From NCBI GenBank assembly GCA_013398295.1, contig VZSF01007799.1, positions 567,361 through 631,360 on the forward strand: 64,000 bases of DNA. Direction: 5' to 3'. Source of the DNA: Chionis minor (taxonomy: Eukaryota > Chordata > Aves > Charadriiformes > Chionididae). Positions 39,101 to 51,792 of this stretch are shown here, in pieces. A program made the translations under genes and the position numbers. The notes beneath the pieces are model-generated. The model saw only the letters and a program-made list of their open reading frames with translations, was not told the origin of the DNA and ran no database searches. The first letter of the stretch is position 1. Each line of letters begins with the position of its first letter.

Positions 39101-39943
39101 TTTAAGGAGTTACCTTATATGCTCCGTATTTCAGAAGCATGTGGAATAAATTCAGTTCAAACAAGGTTAGTGGAAATGTGCGATTCCAGGAATCAAGTGC
39201 AAACAAAAAAACCCTGCAAAACTGAAAAGGGTTGCCTTTCATATAAATGGAAATCATGTCAAATCAATGCCCTCTGACAACCAAAGGGATTTGCATCAGA
39301 ATAAGCAGATTCTTAGCTCCTTTCCATTGCCTTTTATTGCTGGAGCTGCAGGAGACAGTAAGTGGCTTAAAGACCTAATGGGTCACAGGGATTCCTGAGG
39401 GATCAGCTCTCCCAAAATCAGAGCTTCTCTGTCCTTATTTGGCGGAAGACAACACTATAGTCATGTGGCACTGGCATATCAGCTCACATCAGGTAGCAAC
39501 AACATATGTGGCTGAATGGCACAGCAAGAACATGGTAACTGGGGAAAATAAGCCTTTGATTTCATTCGCTTCTTCCAGGCATTTTGTTCTGGGTCAACTA
39601 ACAGACTATTTGATGGCACAGAGAAGACTGCAGGAGGCCCCCCAGGCAAACCACTTCCCTTCCTATCACCTCTTACGACGATTATAATCCCTGTTGTGGT
39701 ACCTACAGCAGAAGTAATAGAATATTTTTAACGAGCAGGTTTGCTGCTTTCACAAGCTCAAATGTTATGTGTTGTACTGTTCACTGTTTCTCCTGACTTA
39801 GACATTGTGGCAAGCCACTGGCTGTCAGTCAGTGGCTCATACCATTTGAAACTGGTGCGTGTGCTCTCCTGGGGAACTATTCCTGCCATGCAGGATTCCT
39901 CTTAAAAATGAGGGCAGAGTGGTTTACAGTGTTTCTTTTTCAC

Positions 39944-40768
39944 AGAATCATAGAATCACCTAAGTTGGAAGGGGCCTTTAAGGTCATTGAGTCCAACCAT
40001 CTACATAACACTGCCAAAACCACCACTAAACCATGTCCCTCAGCACCACATCTACACACCTTTTATATACCTCCAGGGATGGCAATTCCACAACTTCCCT
40101 GGGCAGCCTGTTCCAATGATTGATAGCCCTTTCCGTGAAGAAATTTTTCCTAATATCAATCTAAACCTTCCCTGGCACAACTTGAGGCTATTTCCTCTTG
40201 TCCCATTGCTTGTCACTTGGGAGAAGAGACTGATCCCCACCTCTCCACAACCTCCTTTCAGGTAGTTGTAGAGAGCGATAAGGTCTCCCCTCAGCCTCCT
40301 GTTCTCCAGGCTAAACAACCCCAGTTCCCTCAGCTGCTCCTCAGAAGACTTGTGCTCTAGACCCTTCACCAGCTTTGTTGCCTTCTATGGACACGCTCCA
40401 GCACCTCAATGTCCTTCTTGTAGTGAGGGGCCCAAAACTGAACACAGTATTTGAGGTGGGGCCTCACCAGTACTGAGTACAGGGGGACGATCACTTCCCT
40501 ACTCCTGCTGGCCACACTGTTCCTAATGCAAGCCAGGATGCTGTTGGTTGCCTTGGCCACCTGGGCACACTGCTGGCTCATGTTCAGCCAACTGTCCACC
40601 AACACCCCCAGGTCCTTTTCCGCTGGGCAGTTTTCCAGCCACTCTTCCTCAAGCCTGTAGCACTGCATGGGTTTGTTGTGACCCAAGTGCAGGACCCGGC
40701 ACTTGACCTTGTTGAACTTCATACCATTGGCCTCAGCCCAACTGAGCCTGGCCAGATGCCTCTGTAGA
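39944..40768 (-). mobile_element. CR1 LINE, about 0.8 kb 3' portion, antisense to plus strand
   Basis: On the minus strand this reads from [16 protein letters not shown] (about 40722) through the [17 protein letters not shown] segment to [14 protein letters not shown], then to the 3' end whose reverse complement is AGAATCATAGAATCACC at 39947. A frame shift near 40370 separates two open segments. The 5' end is truncated near 40768, before the catalytic box. The copy lies in the same transcriptional sense as EPHA6. Confidence 0.92.
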
Positions 40769-40904
40769 AAATGTGTACTAAAAGAGGAGTTGGAAGAAAT
40801 TGGTTTATCAGTAGATTCAGATTGCTACTACAAGGATGTTAATCAGCGTGAAAACAGATGTATTCCAGTCAATGTGTTATAGAAGTTATAAATATCATGC
40901 CAGC

Positions 40905-41160
40905 ACTGCTAGGTGCCCGATGATGTGGGGACAACCTGTGGTGACACATTTCTCGGGAGAACTTTGTTTTCAACCTCCTAGTGTAACCTGGGAATTGCTA
41001 TAAATTTATTGGAAATACAACTTGATGTTAAGAAGGCGTCTTTTATTGCAGCAAGGTGTCATTATGGAAACAGAGCTGTAAGTAAGTCTCATTCAGCAAC
41101 AACCCCTCCAGGGTGAACTGGAACCAAATTGCACTGCAGAACTTCCTGCTGCTAAATTGA
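40905..41160. other. Possible decayed LTR fragment
   Basis: A segment with GATGTGGGGACAACCTGTGG and TCTTTTATTGCAGCAAGGTG resembles, from memory, the U5-side TCTTATTGCAGC words of avian ERVL-type LTRs. It starts about 130 bp beyond the CR1 copy at 39944-40768. No LTR ends or duplication were found, so the call is tentative. Confidence 0.22.
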
Positions 41161-41675
41161 TCTCAGAAGTTTGAAAATGAAATAAGCAGGTTAAAAAGCA
41201 CTAGGAAATCTGCAATCTTTTCACTCCATTAATTGCTAGTCATCCTGCAATGTAACAAAGACAAACCTAAAATGTGCACTCATTTTAGCAAATCTTTCAT
41301 GCTCTTGTTTATATCAAAATATGAGACTACATCGGACTGTAGGTCATTCTCTGTCAAACAGTACTTTACAGGTCTGAAAGAGGTTTCTCTTTTAGCAAGA
41401 AAATGATGAATATTTTATTTGAACATCTTTGGTGAACCTTCTGCAAAAGCTGTGTTCGTTGGCATGTGCAGAGAAAGTCAGAGCTACTGTACTTCAACAT
41501 TTTGAGTGAATATGTGTAAGTGCATGGAGACACACCTGATACTGACTTAAAATGTACATCTTCAAAAAATTTCCCCACAAATGTTGATTTTGACAAAGCA
41601 TTTTATAAATCATAATGATGCTAAATAAATATGCCTTCATAAATTAATTCTCACAGTGATGTTACAAAAATTATA

Positions 41676-41766
41676 ATGTTATATGTATATGTTTTTTATG
41701 TTATATGTTATATTATATAGGTTATATATTGCATCTATAGTATTTAGTATATAGTATATTACATTT
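41676..41766. repeat. AT-rich low-complexity tract
   Basis: About 90 bp consist almost only of TTATAT/TATATG-like words (for example GTTATATGTTATATTATATA). It is a low-complexity region without a consistent unit. Confidence 0.9.
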
Positions 41767-42552
41767 TACAGAGAGCAAACACCCAGCTATGCAGCTTAGG
41801 TAGTGGCTTGCAAGAACTAATGACTCATATCCACACAGTACATGAGTGATGTAGAGCTGAGTGCTTCAGGGTCTAACTTTTAAGTGTCTGATCCTCAAAA
41901 TGAGATTTAGAGTTAAATTATGCTGTGTGTCCAAGGTCCCAAATCCTGTCAAAACAGAGGCAATCCAGAGCATGCACTAAAGCAGAACTTGAGAATTTAG
42001 ACAACTTTCAGTTCAGCTGATTTAGATATACATGGGTGGTAAGCACCATCAGGGTTAGATATTGGTATTGCACTATTGTTGACAAGCGATATTGCTACAT
42101 TGGAATAACTCGCAAAATAATGCTGTCATGAGCAAAGTATTGTTTAGTCTCTTTTACTTTTCTCATTAAGTAAATCTTCCTATTTCAAATCCTCCTTACG
42201 TATTTCAAATAATTCTCTTTGCCCAATATCACACTTGGTTTGTGATTCAATTGTGAGTGTGGAGTTTGATTGGAAAGTTTGAGAAATCAGTGTTTTCACA
42301 CAGCACATTTAAAGCTCTTTGGCAAATAAACTAAACCAAACAGTAAGATCCCCTAATTCAGATCCATGTCTCAGTAATTGGCAATGATCTCTGTTTCTGT
42401 CACATTAATCTTACAATATTCTACAACAGGCAAACATCTGAAGTCCCTCTGTACTCAAACATATGTTGAAACCTGTGCAAATCAACCCCTGAAACACAGC
42501 AACTACTAAGGGAATCTTTGATATAGAAAAAAAATAATTCCTCCACACATGT

Positions 42553-42620
42553 AGCAATTCCTTGAATACCATCTAGAGGATACCATAGCAATTTCTTGAA
42601 TACCATCTAGAGGATACCAT
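42553..42620. repeat. Tandem duplication, 2 x 34 bp
   Basis: The unit AGCAATTCCTTGAATACCAT (first 20 bases) at 42553-42586 recurs at 42587-42620 with a single C/T difference. It lies in non-repetitive intron sequence. Confidence 0.97.
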
Positions 42621-45364
42621 CTTAGCATGGCTAAGAAAGGGTCCTGACAAATTCAGACGTGTGCAGTCTGGATCTAACAGTTCTTTATATACACTGTTCA
42701 GAAAATAAGGGTTAGAAAAATGTGATCAAAAAGGAAGCTTAAAAATATCAACAAAATAAATCATACAGAGTAACTTTGTAACAGTTTTCTAAAAATATTC
42801 TGCTAGCACAGAATAATTCTGTGCCTATAACTTTATCGAAAAGAATTAACGAAAACAAATGGGTTGTTTATGTATTGCAATTTTCATCCTAAAATATACT
42901 TGTTACTATTTTGAGGAACCCACATCAATGGTATTAATTTGCTGAGCCATCATGTTAACTCTGCCATGAATCAGAATTTTCTATGCTTCATTAATGACCA
43001 TGATCACAAAGTATTTGTGGTGTTGACTTAACTACTGATGCTATGGGTGGTCAGATATATTGTGATTGGGTTTGTAACTGCTCATGTTATGCAAATTGAT
43101 ATTCCCCTGAAATGTCCTTCCAAAAATTTCCACTTTGAATGCATAAAATCTTGAGGAAGAAAGGCTGTTTTGATAATTAATTCATTGCTCTGCCTGACAA
43201 GGGAGGATTCGGCTGCTCTGAGAAGGAACTCCTCTAACTGAAACAGCTTTGAGTTTATTATCAGCCCTCACTTGCTGGTCAGTTCCCATTATATTTCCAG
43301 CAGGGTATTCAGATCATCTACTCGGTTACTTTAGGCATCTATTTCAATGGGAACATCTAAAGTTAGGAGCATAAATATATATATACTGCACTGTATAAAC
43401 ACTGCAGACACATAGTGCCTCCAGATGGCAATGCAGAGCACCATACTTGGATGTTTAAAGTTACTGAACACCCCACACCTCCTTTGGTGCTCCACCAAGT
43501 AACCCAGGCTCAGAAGCATAACCTCAGGGGCTGCATGGTTTTTTGTCTTTTAGTGCTGCTCGCCCAGAGATAGATGACTTCCCCTTCCTCCATAAAAATT
43601 TATGCACCATTAAGTTTTCAAACAGTGAAACAAGACCTTAAAGAACACAACAAAAGCCCATTCTACAGAAGAAATTTAGCAATTAATTTTCTTCTGAAGA
43701 TTATAAAATGGTGCATCTTAAAACTGTTATGACCTCAGCCTGTCTGGTCCATGTTCTGTGTCTCTTCTCTGTGGCTAGATTGGAAAGACAAACCTGCAAG
43801 GTGCCTCCTGGTTCTTTTTGCAGAGATCAGAATAAGACAAATGTTGCTCTTCCCACACACAGGACCTGCTAATTGCTGAATGCTTTCTCAGACGTACCCT
43901 GCGCCTCTGCTAATGCACCTCTTCAGCTGGAAGCATCTCGTGTGCTCTATGGTCCTAATTTGTCTCCCAAGCACTGAGGTCAGCGGAGCTGCACAATTAA
44001 ACAATGGAAGGAATATAGCTATGATGCATGCAATTGTGTATTTAAGACATAGTGTCTATCTCTATATTCATGCATGCATTTTATCTTTAAGCTGTCTTCC
44101 ACACAAGCATATGTACACACCAATAACTGCACTGACATAAAAGCTAGCGAATTTTGCTCAAAAATATATAGACATATAGAAAACTCTATAAAACACTGAG
44201 TTCTTCCTTAAGCAGTAGAAACATCTCACCTTTAATCCATATTCACAAAACCACCATACTGGTTTTTTTTAAGATAACAATCAAACTAACCTTACTGTAT
44301 GCTATAAACTTTGACATCACCATGTAATATCTTCAAAACGACACATTAAACATTTGATAATGCAATCTTTTGCATCAGGACCTGCCATCAGGTATTCAGG
44401 CATAATCCTGTTATAACATCTATATATCAATTTAAAAGATGTTGCTTGCTTCCTTTTAAAATAGGTAAAAACACAAGCGTGGTGCTGCAGATTCCAAGAC
44501 AACAATAATCACCATTACATGACATTTTTGTAAGCACACAATCCTGAACACAAAAGTAATGCAGAATAGCTGATAGGAAACATTTATTAGCATTCTAAAG
44601 TAATTGCAAAGTAAAATATTCTTCTTATTCTTCCTTCCAAGAAATATATTTCAATGTTTAAACAGCTTGATGAAATAATTAATGAAATTTTATATGTTTA
44701 AGAATGATTTGTAGACAGTTTATGATTCAGAATAATAATTTGTAAATACAATTGCAGTTATGGTAAATACATAACTGAAATATTCAGTTATCTTAGTTCT
44801 ATTTCAAGTGTCATATATACACTGTTCTCAGTGTCTAAAACATTTCATATTCTAAGTTGACGAGTTTAAAGAATTCTCATATGTACATTGTTATCAAGCC
44901 ATCTGAACTTCTCTCATTAAGGTAATAAGTGAATGCAATATTTTTCTCTATTAATAACACATATTTACATATAAAGCAGCACTGTGGAAAAAAATGTCAA
45001 TAGAAGTCAGATTGCTGTTTTTCATTTTCTGCATTTAAAAAAAAAAGCAAATGTACCTTTCCGATTTCAGAATATGAGAACATGAAATCTGAGGCATTCT
45101 TAGAATAAGGAATTAAATCAGGCTTCCCTGTATTTTTAATATTATTTTTTATGACTGTACTTCAAAAATATAACCCTGCACAAAACCAGTTCATGTTTGG
45201 ATTTTTATTTTTTTTTATGGAGAACTTGTTTTATAAAGTATGAGGAAAAACACCTCAGAGAAAGTGTACTTGACATTTTTATTTACATGAGATGATAAAA
45301 GTGCAAGTCATTCCTGAGTTTGAAGACACATGTTCTTCAGTGTAAGAAACTGAAAGAAATCTAA

Positions 45365-45830
45365 TCATCTTTGGAGACATGATCTCCACTGCACTGCTTG
45401 TGCGTGCACACAGCCGTTTGGGGAACTGGACAGCCCTTCCGAGATCCTCTTGTGTGAGCGGGATGCCCCAAGCTGAGCACAGTGGGGCTGCCCCCCGGCT
45501 CCCCGATCCCCCCCGTCCGACTTCCCACAGCCTTCCGTGCCCCCACCTCTGCTGACGGGAAGCCTGGCCAGCCTGTAGGGCTTTAGTTGCACTTAACCCT
45601 CACTGATGCTAAAATCCCCCAGCCCTGGGGGAGGCCCGAGGTTGGGTCACCCCCTAAGTGGAGTGCCTTGGCCTCGACCCTAACCCTTGCTCACCACCGC
45701 GGCTCTAAGGCTCTGATCTTTGCCCCTCACAGTTGTGTGAGACCTAGCAGGGAGCTCCTTGGTGTTCGGGTTAGTGGCTTCTCAGATACCTGGGATCTAC
45801 CAGGGATGAGTAAATACGGGATTTTTTAAG
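45365..45830. other. GC-rich island next to an ancient LINE
   Basis: This is the most GC-rich stretch in the window, with C runs (CTGCCCCCCGGCTCCCCGAT), about a dozen CpGs and several CCTAACCC/TTAACCCTCA-like words. The change in composition is sharp on the left (after about 45370), and the right side grades into the LINE fragment at 45905. Short open frames exist on both strands but have no recognisable domain. It may be an insertion from a GC-rich repeat family or a small CpG island. Confidence 0.5.
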
Positions 45831-45904
45831 GGGAAGGCATGCTTCCTGATCTGTTGGAGTGCTCTGAAGGTGTCAACAAACATACAGTTAAGGGGGGTGA
45901 ATTT

Positions 45905-46815
45905 AATATAGACTGATCGGATTTCTTAGAGGCCTTTGATGAAGTCCCTTACCAAAGTCTCTTAAAAGAAGGAAGGTCTTTGCATGGATAGATAAAGGGA
46001 TAAAGCTAGAAAACAGTGGGCAGGAATAAACGGTCTTTTTCTTTACAGTGGAACAAGATTACCAGGAACATCCTGCTGTGCATCTTGCTCATCCTGTGCT
46101 GTTTAAGATGCTCATGAATGACCTGGTGAGATGAGAAAGTCTGCTAAACTTATCAGGGTAGTAAAAAAGGAGGACTAGCTGTGAAGAACTATGGAAAGCC
46201 TGACTGGGTAATAAAACAGCAGATGAAATTCAGAAGAGAGTGATGCACATGGGAAAAGAAACCCTCATTTCATAAGTAAAATGAGCTCTGAGCTGACCAT
46301 TCCTACCCAGGAGCAAGATCTGGAGCTGTATTAAATCGATCTAGGAAAATGCCAGGTCAGTGCTTAACTGTAATAAAAAGATTAAATGAAATGTTAGGTA
46401 TTACAAAGAAAGGAAAAGAGAACAAACCAGAACTTTATACTGCCATAGCACAGGTCCACATTTCAAACACATTTTGAATATTGTGGATAATTTTGGTCCC
46501 CCCATCTCAAAAATTACATATTAGAATGGGATAGGATTCAGGAAATAGCTACAAGTTAGTATATCAAAGCTGTGGAATGACCTACACACAAGTGACTCCA
46601 GAAAAATTTGGGCTTTCCAATCTGAAAAGGAGGATGCGATGGAAGGTTAAATCATGAATGGTATGAAGAACATAAGGAGTGATCATGGCTCCCTGCCACA
46701 CAAAGACTAGACAGCATCAAATGAAGTTGAAAGGAAGTGATTCTTAATAAAATGTGAAATTAAGTTGCAGAATTCCTTGCCAAGGGATGTTACAGATTCT
46801 TTTTTCATACACATT
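45905..46815 (+). mobile_element. Ancient CR1-like LINE fragment (about 0.9 kb)
   Basis: Heavily decayed reverse transcriptase sequence can be followed in order. DFLEAFDEVPYQSLL near 45920-45970 resembles the CR1 DFSKAFDTVPH block, and LFKMLMNDLV near 46100 resembles LFNIFINDLD. MKFRRVMHMGKE at 46225-46260 resembles [14 protein letters not shown]. Farther on are GITKKGKENK-like and LGFPI.KG-like segments and a C-terminal LQNSLPRDVT near 46770 that resembles [10 protein letters not shown]. The blocks are in the right order and spacing over about 900 bp, but many frame shifts and stops intervene. Divergence is much greater than in the other copies, so this is an old CR1 subfamily. Boundaries are approximate. 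Confidence 0.65.
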
Positions 46816-47469
46816 TAATAATAAATTATTAAACTGCTACTGAGCAAGGGAGTGTCCAAAGTACAACTTGTCAGGAGCCAGGTAAGTACTCAGGGAATGA
46901 ATCTCTCAAACTTTTTCTGTTCTCTTATTCTTCTCTAATCTTCAGGTTTTGGCTACTGCTAGCGAGAGGATATGAGGCCACATGGACCAGTGGTGTAATC
47001 CAATACAGCTGCTCTTCTGTATAATCAACAGAAATAGAAAATGAATGTAAGAGGAAAGCAAGGTTGCTGCCTGGCTTGGTTTTGTACTTAGCTTGATGAA
47101 GAGTCTTATTCTGGTTTTTGGGGAGGATGTGATCTTTCTGTGTGTTTGTGCAGGGGTGATAAGCCTGGTGTCTTCTCACTGAATCTACTGCACGTGCATG
47201 CAGAAACTGCATCTTGCACATTGTAGTGGATCTGCACAATCTGTGGCACCACTGGTATATCTCAGATGCACTAGACTCATTCAGCACGGAGTCCATCTGC
47301 ACGTATTCAGCAACTGTTTTATAAGGAGGGAGCCAGTTTATCATGAACTGGCAAAGTGCTAACCATGCATGAGGTCACAGGAGTCACATACACAAATAAA
47401 CCTAAAATGAAGCACACTTTCACTTGATCCTACGTACAATACACAAAGTAATTTTTCAGCTACTTTTGG

Positions 47470-47890
47470 AGGCTGAGGCAGTGTATGTTAGTACCCCCAT
47501 AGTCGGGCAGTTAGCAAACCACTGCACATCTGCTCTTTGGACAACCAGCTAGCCGACCAGAAGGTAATCTGCTCGGTAGACAGGCCAAACGTGGGCAAAA
47601 CGTGGGGATTTCTTGATAATGGGTACACGCATTTGGCTGATTCCCTGGGGGAGGTTTGTTTTGTTTCTCCTGGGGCAGACTCATCGGTGGACAAACTGCT
47701 CTGGGACGGTCAAGAACAGGAGGAGTCCTCTCTGCCCCATTCGCTATCCATATTCTGGGACCGAGGATGAGCGAAGGCTGCAGGATGTGCATTGAGTGAG
47801 GGGAAATGCAGGAACAAAGGGACTTCAAGACATCGGGACTATTGCAGCAGCAAAGAAGGAAAAGGTCCTGTGGAGAGAACCACTGCAATG
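47470..47890. other. Possible old retroviral LTR-like or other retroposed sequence
   Basis: A moderately GC-rich stretch with scattered CpGs (AGCTAGCCGACCAG, AAACGTGGGCAAAACG, TGGGACCGAGGATGAGCG) differs from its surroundings. Words such as CAAGACATCGGGACTATTGC have the flavour of avian endogenous-retrovirus LTRs, but no TG...CA ends, primer-binding site or target duplication was identified. The 125-aa minus-strand frame inside it has no recognised domain. Confidence 0.2.
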
Positions 47891-50800
47891 AAACTTAAGG
47901 AATGTCTGCAGGGAGTTACTTGTACCAAAAAAGGAGTAAGCTTAAATATTAGCACATCTGTGTGACTGGTTATCCAAGAGACATCTGCATTGACTGTGGA
48001 TTTTTATAACCACATAAAGTAGGTGCTGAAATTAGTACACCACTGGATTGATGTTTTTTCATAAGTCTCAGAGTGGCTGAGACATTACTTTCTTTAAAGT
48101 ATGAGCTATACTCCTTAACATGAGTCTCTTGGTTAAAGAACTCAGCACTGTCTTAAGTATCATCACTACCAAAATGGAAATCCTTTAATTCAATAAAGAT
48201 GGGAATGGGTTGAAAAACTAATGTGAAAAGATTTATTGCTTAATAAAGTTTGCATAGCACATTTTGTATGGATGTAAATCACAAAACCTTGAATGTTCAC
48301 TGTCTACATCCTGCAGTACATAAAATAAGGAATATCTAGTCCCCTTCTGCAGGTCAAAAAATAGAAAGTACATTTTGGCTACTGATCAAAACAAAACTAT
48401 GTAGATATTGAAGCTGCCTCATCTGTGTTCTGGCAGCAAAGTCATTGAGGCATGTTGCAAATAAATCGGAGTCATGAGCTTGAGTCCTGCCCTGCCTGTG
48501 CACCGAAAGCCACCTACATTCACTTGAGCTGCAGGTGGGTAAGCGTCTGCAGGCTGAGGGACAAGGGTGGCACATCAGGCTGTCAGCTGCGTGACTGACT
48601 GATGTGTCACTGCCTACAGCCACTTATATCCTGTACCCACACTAGTCCAATGGATCGATCACCCATGTAGAAACTGACTTTTTGTCTAAACTATCCAGAA
48701 AACAAGGCTCTACAGAGATTGTTTTTAAGTCTGCCTGGCATGGGAACTTAAAAATGCATAAAAATAGGCAGCTTCTGGGTGGCTTTACAATGCAATACAT
48801 TTTTTGTTGTCATGTCAACACGTGCATTTATTGCAAACTGCTTTTAGAATGGACAGATGAGTCAGGATGTAAAAAAACAAAACAATCCTCCTGCCCCCAC
48901 ATTTTCTATTCATGATTACACTACTATCCTGCAATGGAAAACTAAGAAGGACACAAAATTTCTTTGGAAGTTTAAAGTGAGTTTTCTTATCCAGTGGTAC
49001 AAAACAACAGTATTAATATAGAGATATGCCAGATGGCTTCAGTCAAGTTTTACGAATTTGCTGAAAAGTTGTTAGACAGAGAAAATGTAAGGTCTGAACT
49101 TCGAAGTCCACTGCATACTTGCGAAAGACTGTATGCATTACTTAAGAGGTGTGAAGCAACCATGGTGATGTAAGAAAAAAACACAAGATGAAAAACAGAC
49201 TTCTGACAAAAAATATTAAAACTTTACAGTACAACTGTACTAGACTAAAAATGGGTATAGATCAGCGCCTATTACTGTTATCTAACAACTGTACTAGACA
49301 TTGCTAACTTAAAAAATAAGTGCATGCAAGATTCAGTGCTTATTTATCTCATCATGTCCATTTACAATACAAAACTGCATGGCCTAAATTTGTCAACAAA
49401 CGTATGCTACTGTGAGCAACCAAAGGAAATAGTCAAAGTGGCCAGTAATAGTGCACAGAAAATACTTCTGTTGTTAGGTTTCCTACCCAGAAGCCATCCT
49501 AATCCTTTTCTATCTCACAACATCCTCAAAGACAAAGGCTTTCCAACCCAGAGAAAACCTCAGCAGAAAATAAAGTTTGTTTTTATTGTAATTATTCATT
49601 TAAGTCTTTGGTTAAAAAGAACAAAAAGGTCATATAACTCAACCCATAACGCTACACGTTTTAATTTGGGAATGCCTGTAGCGTTTCATAAGAGTTGCTG
49701 TTCAGGTGCATTATGTCATGATTTTGTTCCTTTATCAGATTTCCTACACACACCGCAGTTTTCTCCTCTAGTTGTAAAGGAGGCAACTAATCCTTGGGAC
49801 ATTAGGAAATGGTGATTGATGTGAAACACTGTCTGATGGAGACAGAAGAAGAGGGTGACATGAGAAAATTACAACTCTGATGACAGCCAAACTTCAGTTT
49901 TCAAACTTCTGTTTCTTAAAAGGAAAGCAAAAGCTTTCCAATAAAACCAGACTTTGTACAGATAAAAATGAACAGTAATGATAATTTTAATGGAAAACCT
50001 TTAACCAGCCTGGCTATGTTTACATCTGTAAGTTTTCCACTTTCTCCCTGTATGATATACTTACACATTTAAATGTCAGACTAACAGAAGATTGGGATGC
50101 TAGTGAACACACAGGTTCATCCTGGAGCACACAGGCTTTTTTGGAATATACATCTGAGACACAGGCTGAGTACATTTTCTAAAGAATTGAAAAATCCTCT
50201 GATCAAAATGATGTATGAAAATCCTACAGAATTTATAAACCACAATGATCAGGGATGGCTGATTACAGCTAGCCTACTGAATTCAAATTAATCACAGAAC
50301 TCCACATGTTGGCAAATGAGACATCTGATGAGTGAGGGGAATTTTCAAAATCAGGCTAAACTAAGAATCTTATGCCTGAGACACAACAAATCTAGTCTTG
50401 CACAATTTACAACATTGTAAAAGGAAGCTCTTAAGATATGATAGAAGGAAAAACTTGTGATTGTACATCTGAATTCTTAGTCAACGAGATCATAAAGATT
50501 AGACTGTTACCAGGCCTGAGTCTCAGATTTATCACATTTGGAAACACTGAAGTAAAGTGTAGACAAGACAGATACTGGACATGACACTGGCAGCCAATAA
50601 AATTACTTCAAAGTGCTCAATTATGATCCATCATTTATGATCTTGCAAGAAAAGCGTGAGTAGGAGGAAAAGGTCTCTTTCTCAAAGGCTTGAATCCAAG
50701 AGATGAGGAATGAAAGAACAGAAGGGAAAGGAACAGATGATTTCCTGAGTGAGGACATAAATTGTGTTTTCTTCTCACTCCTAGCAGGCTATCCCAACGT

Positions 50801-51764
50801 TTGAAATATGTAAGAACATTAATAAAATTACTTGAAATGATCTGAGACCATTTGTATCTTAAATAATGCATAAGCAGTGCTGGTTACTGTTGGGATTATT
50901 TTGGACTAACGCAGAGTCTGAAACGTTGCTCTAACCAGAATCAGCTGGATATTGGCCTCTCTGCACATTACGGTGAAAATGCCTTTCAAATAGAATGGCT
51001 GGGGTCCAGGATCCCTTCATTATGGTCAGAGCTGTTTATATAGCAGCTGTAGAGCCTTAAAACCAAAGGTATAACCTGTTACAATTAAAGATGAAATGTA
51101 AATTACTACCAATTTTGAAATATAAATATTTGGGAATATACCGTGGATTTCCAAATGTACTATGCTCTCGCAGCATGCAGACAGAGTTACAGCTGAGCAG
51201 CTTCTTTGCAGATCAGGTTACAGGGAACTAATCAGAATTTGGCACAATGACAGTGGACGCTGCATGCTTCGAGTGACTACATAGAGTCAGCCTTCCTTAA
51301 AGCTAACTATAGAAAGAAATGCTTATGATCTTTAAATTAGTCTTTCCAGAGCAGCTCATCCAATTATACTGAGATTCTAATACTTTTGTTACGAAGAGTA
51401 CAATTTATACTAATAGCCATTCTTCCAAAATATGGTTTAAATAGATGCTCATTCAGTACATGAAATCTTCACGCTCTCCTACCATAATGAAGAACATTAT
51501 ATACATACAAAAATTTTGGTTTTATTCTTTGACCCAATATCAGCAACAAAAAAAAATCTATTCTGTAAATTAACAGTTTCAAAAATATCAAACTACATTA
51601 AAACACAGAATAAAGGAAAGATAATTTAAAGGAAATTTTAATACAGTTCTTCACTGTACATTGAAATCAGCAGAAATATTATACTCAGTTATATTTGTTT
51701 ACCCACCCAGAATAGGTTGTCTCAACGTGTAAAGGAAAATGAAATAAAGCGACTCCATTGTTCG

Positions 51765-51792
51765 ATTAAGGCCAATTGAATTTGGCCTTAAT
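51765..51792. repeat. Perfect inverted repeat (11-bp arms, 6-nt loop)
   Basis: ATTAAGGCCAA (51765-51775) and its exact reverse complement TTGGCCTTAAT (51782-51792) flank the loop TTGAAT. It would form a short hairpin as DNA or RNA. No function can be assigned. Confidence 0.9.

Noticed and set aside
46925..47344. 139-codon minus-strand frame
   Set aside because: It has no recognisable domain and no splice or promoter context, and it lies between an old LINE and a possible LTR. Its length is compatible with chance.
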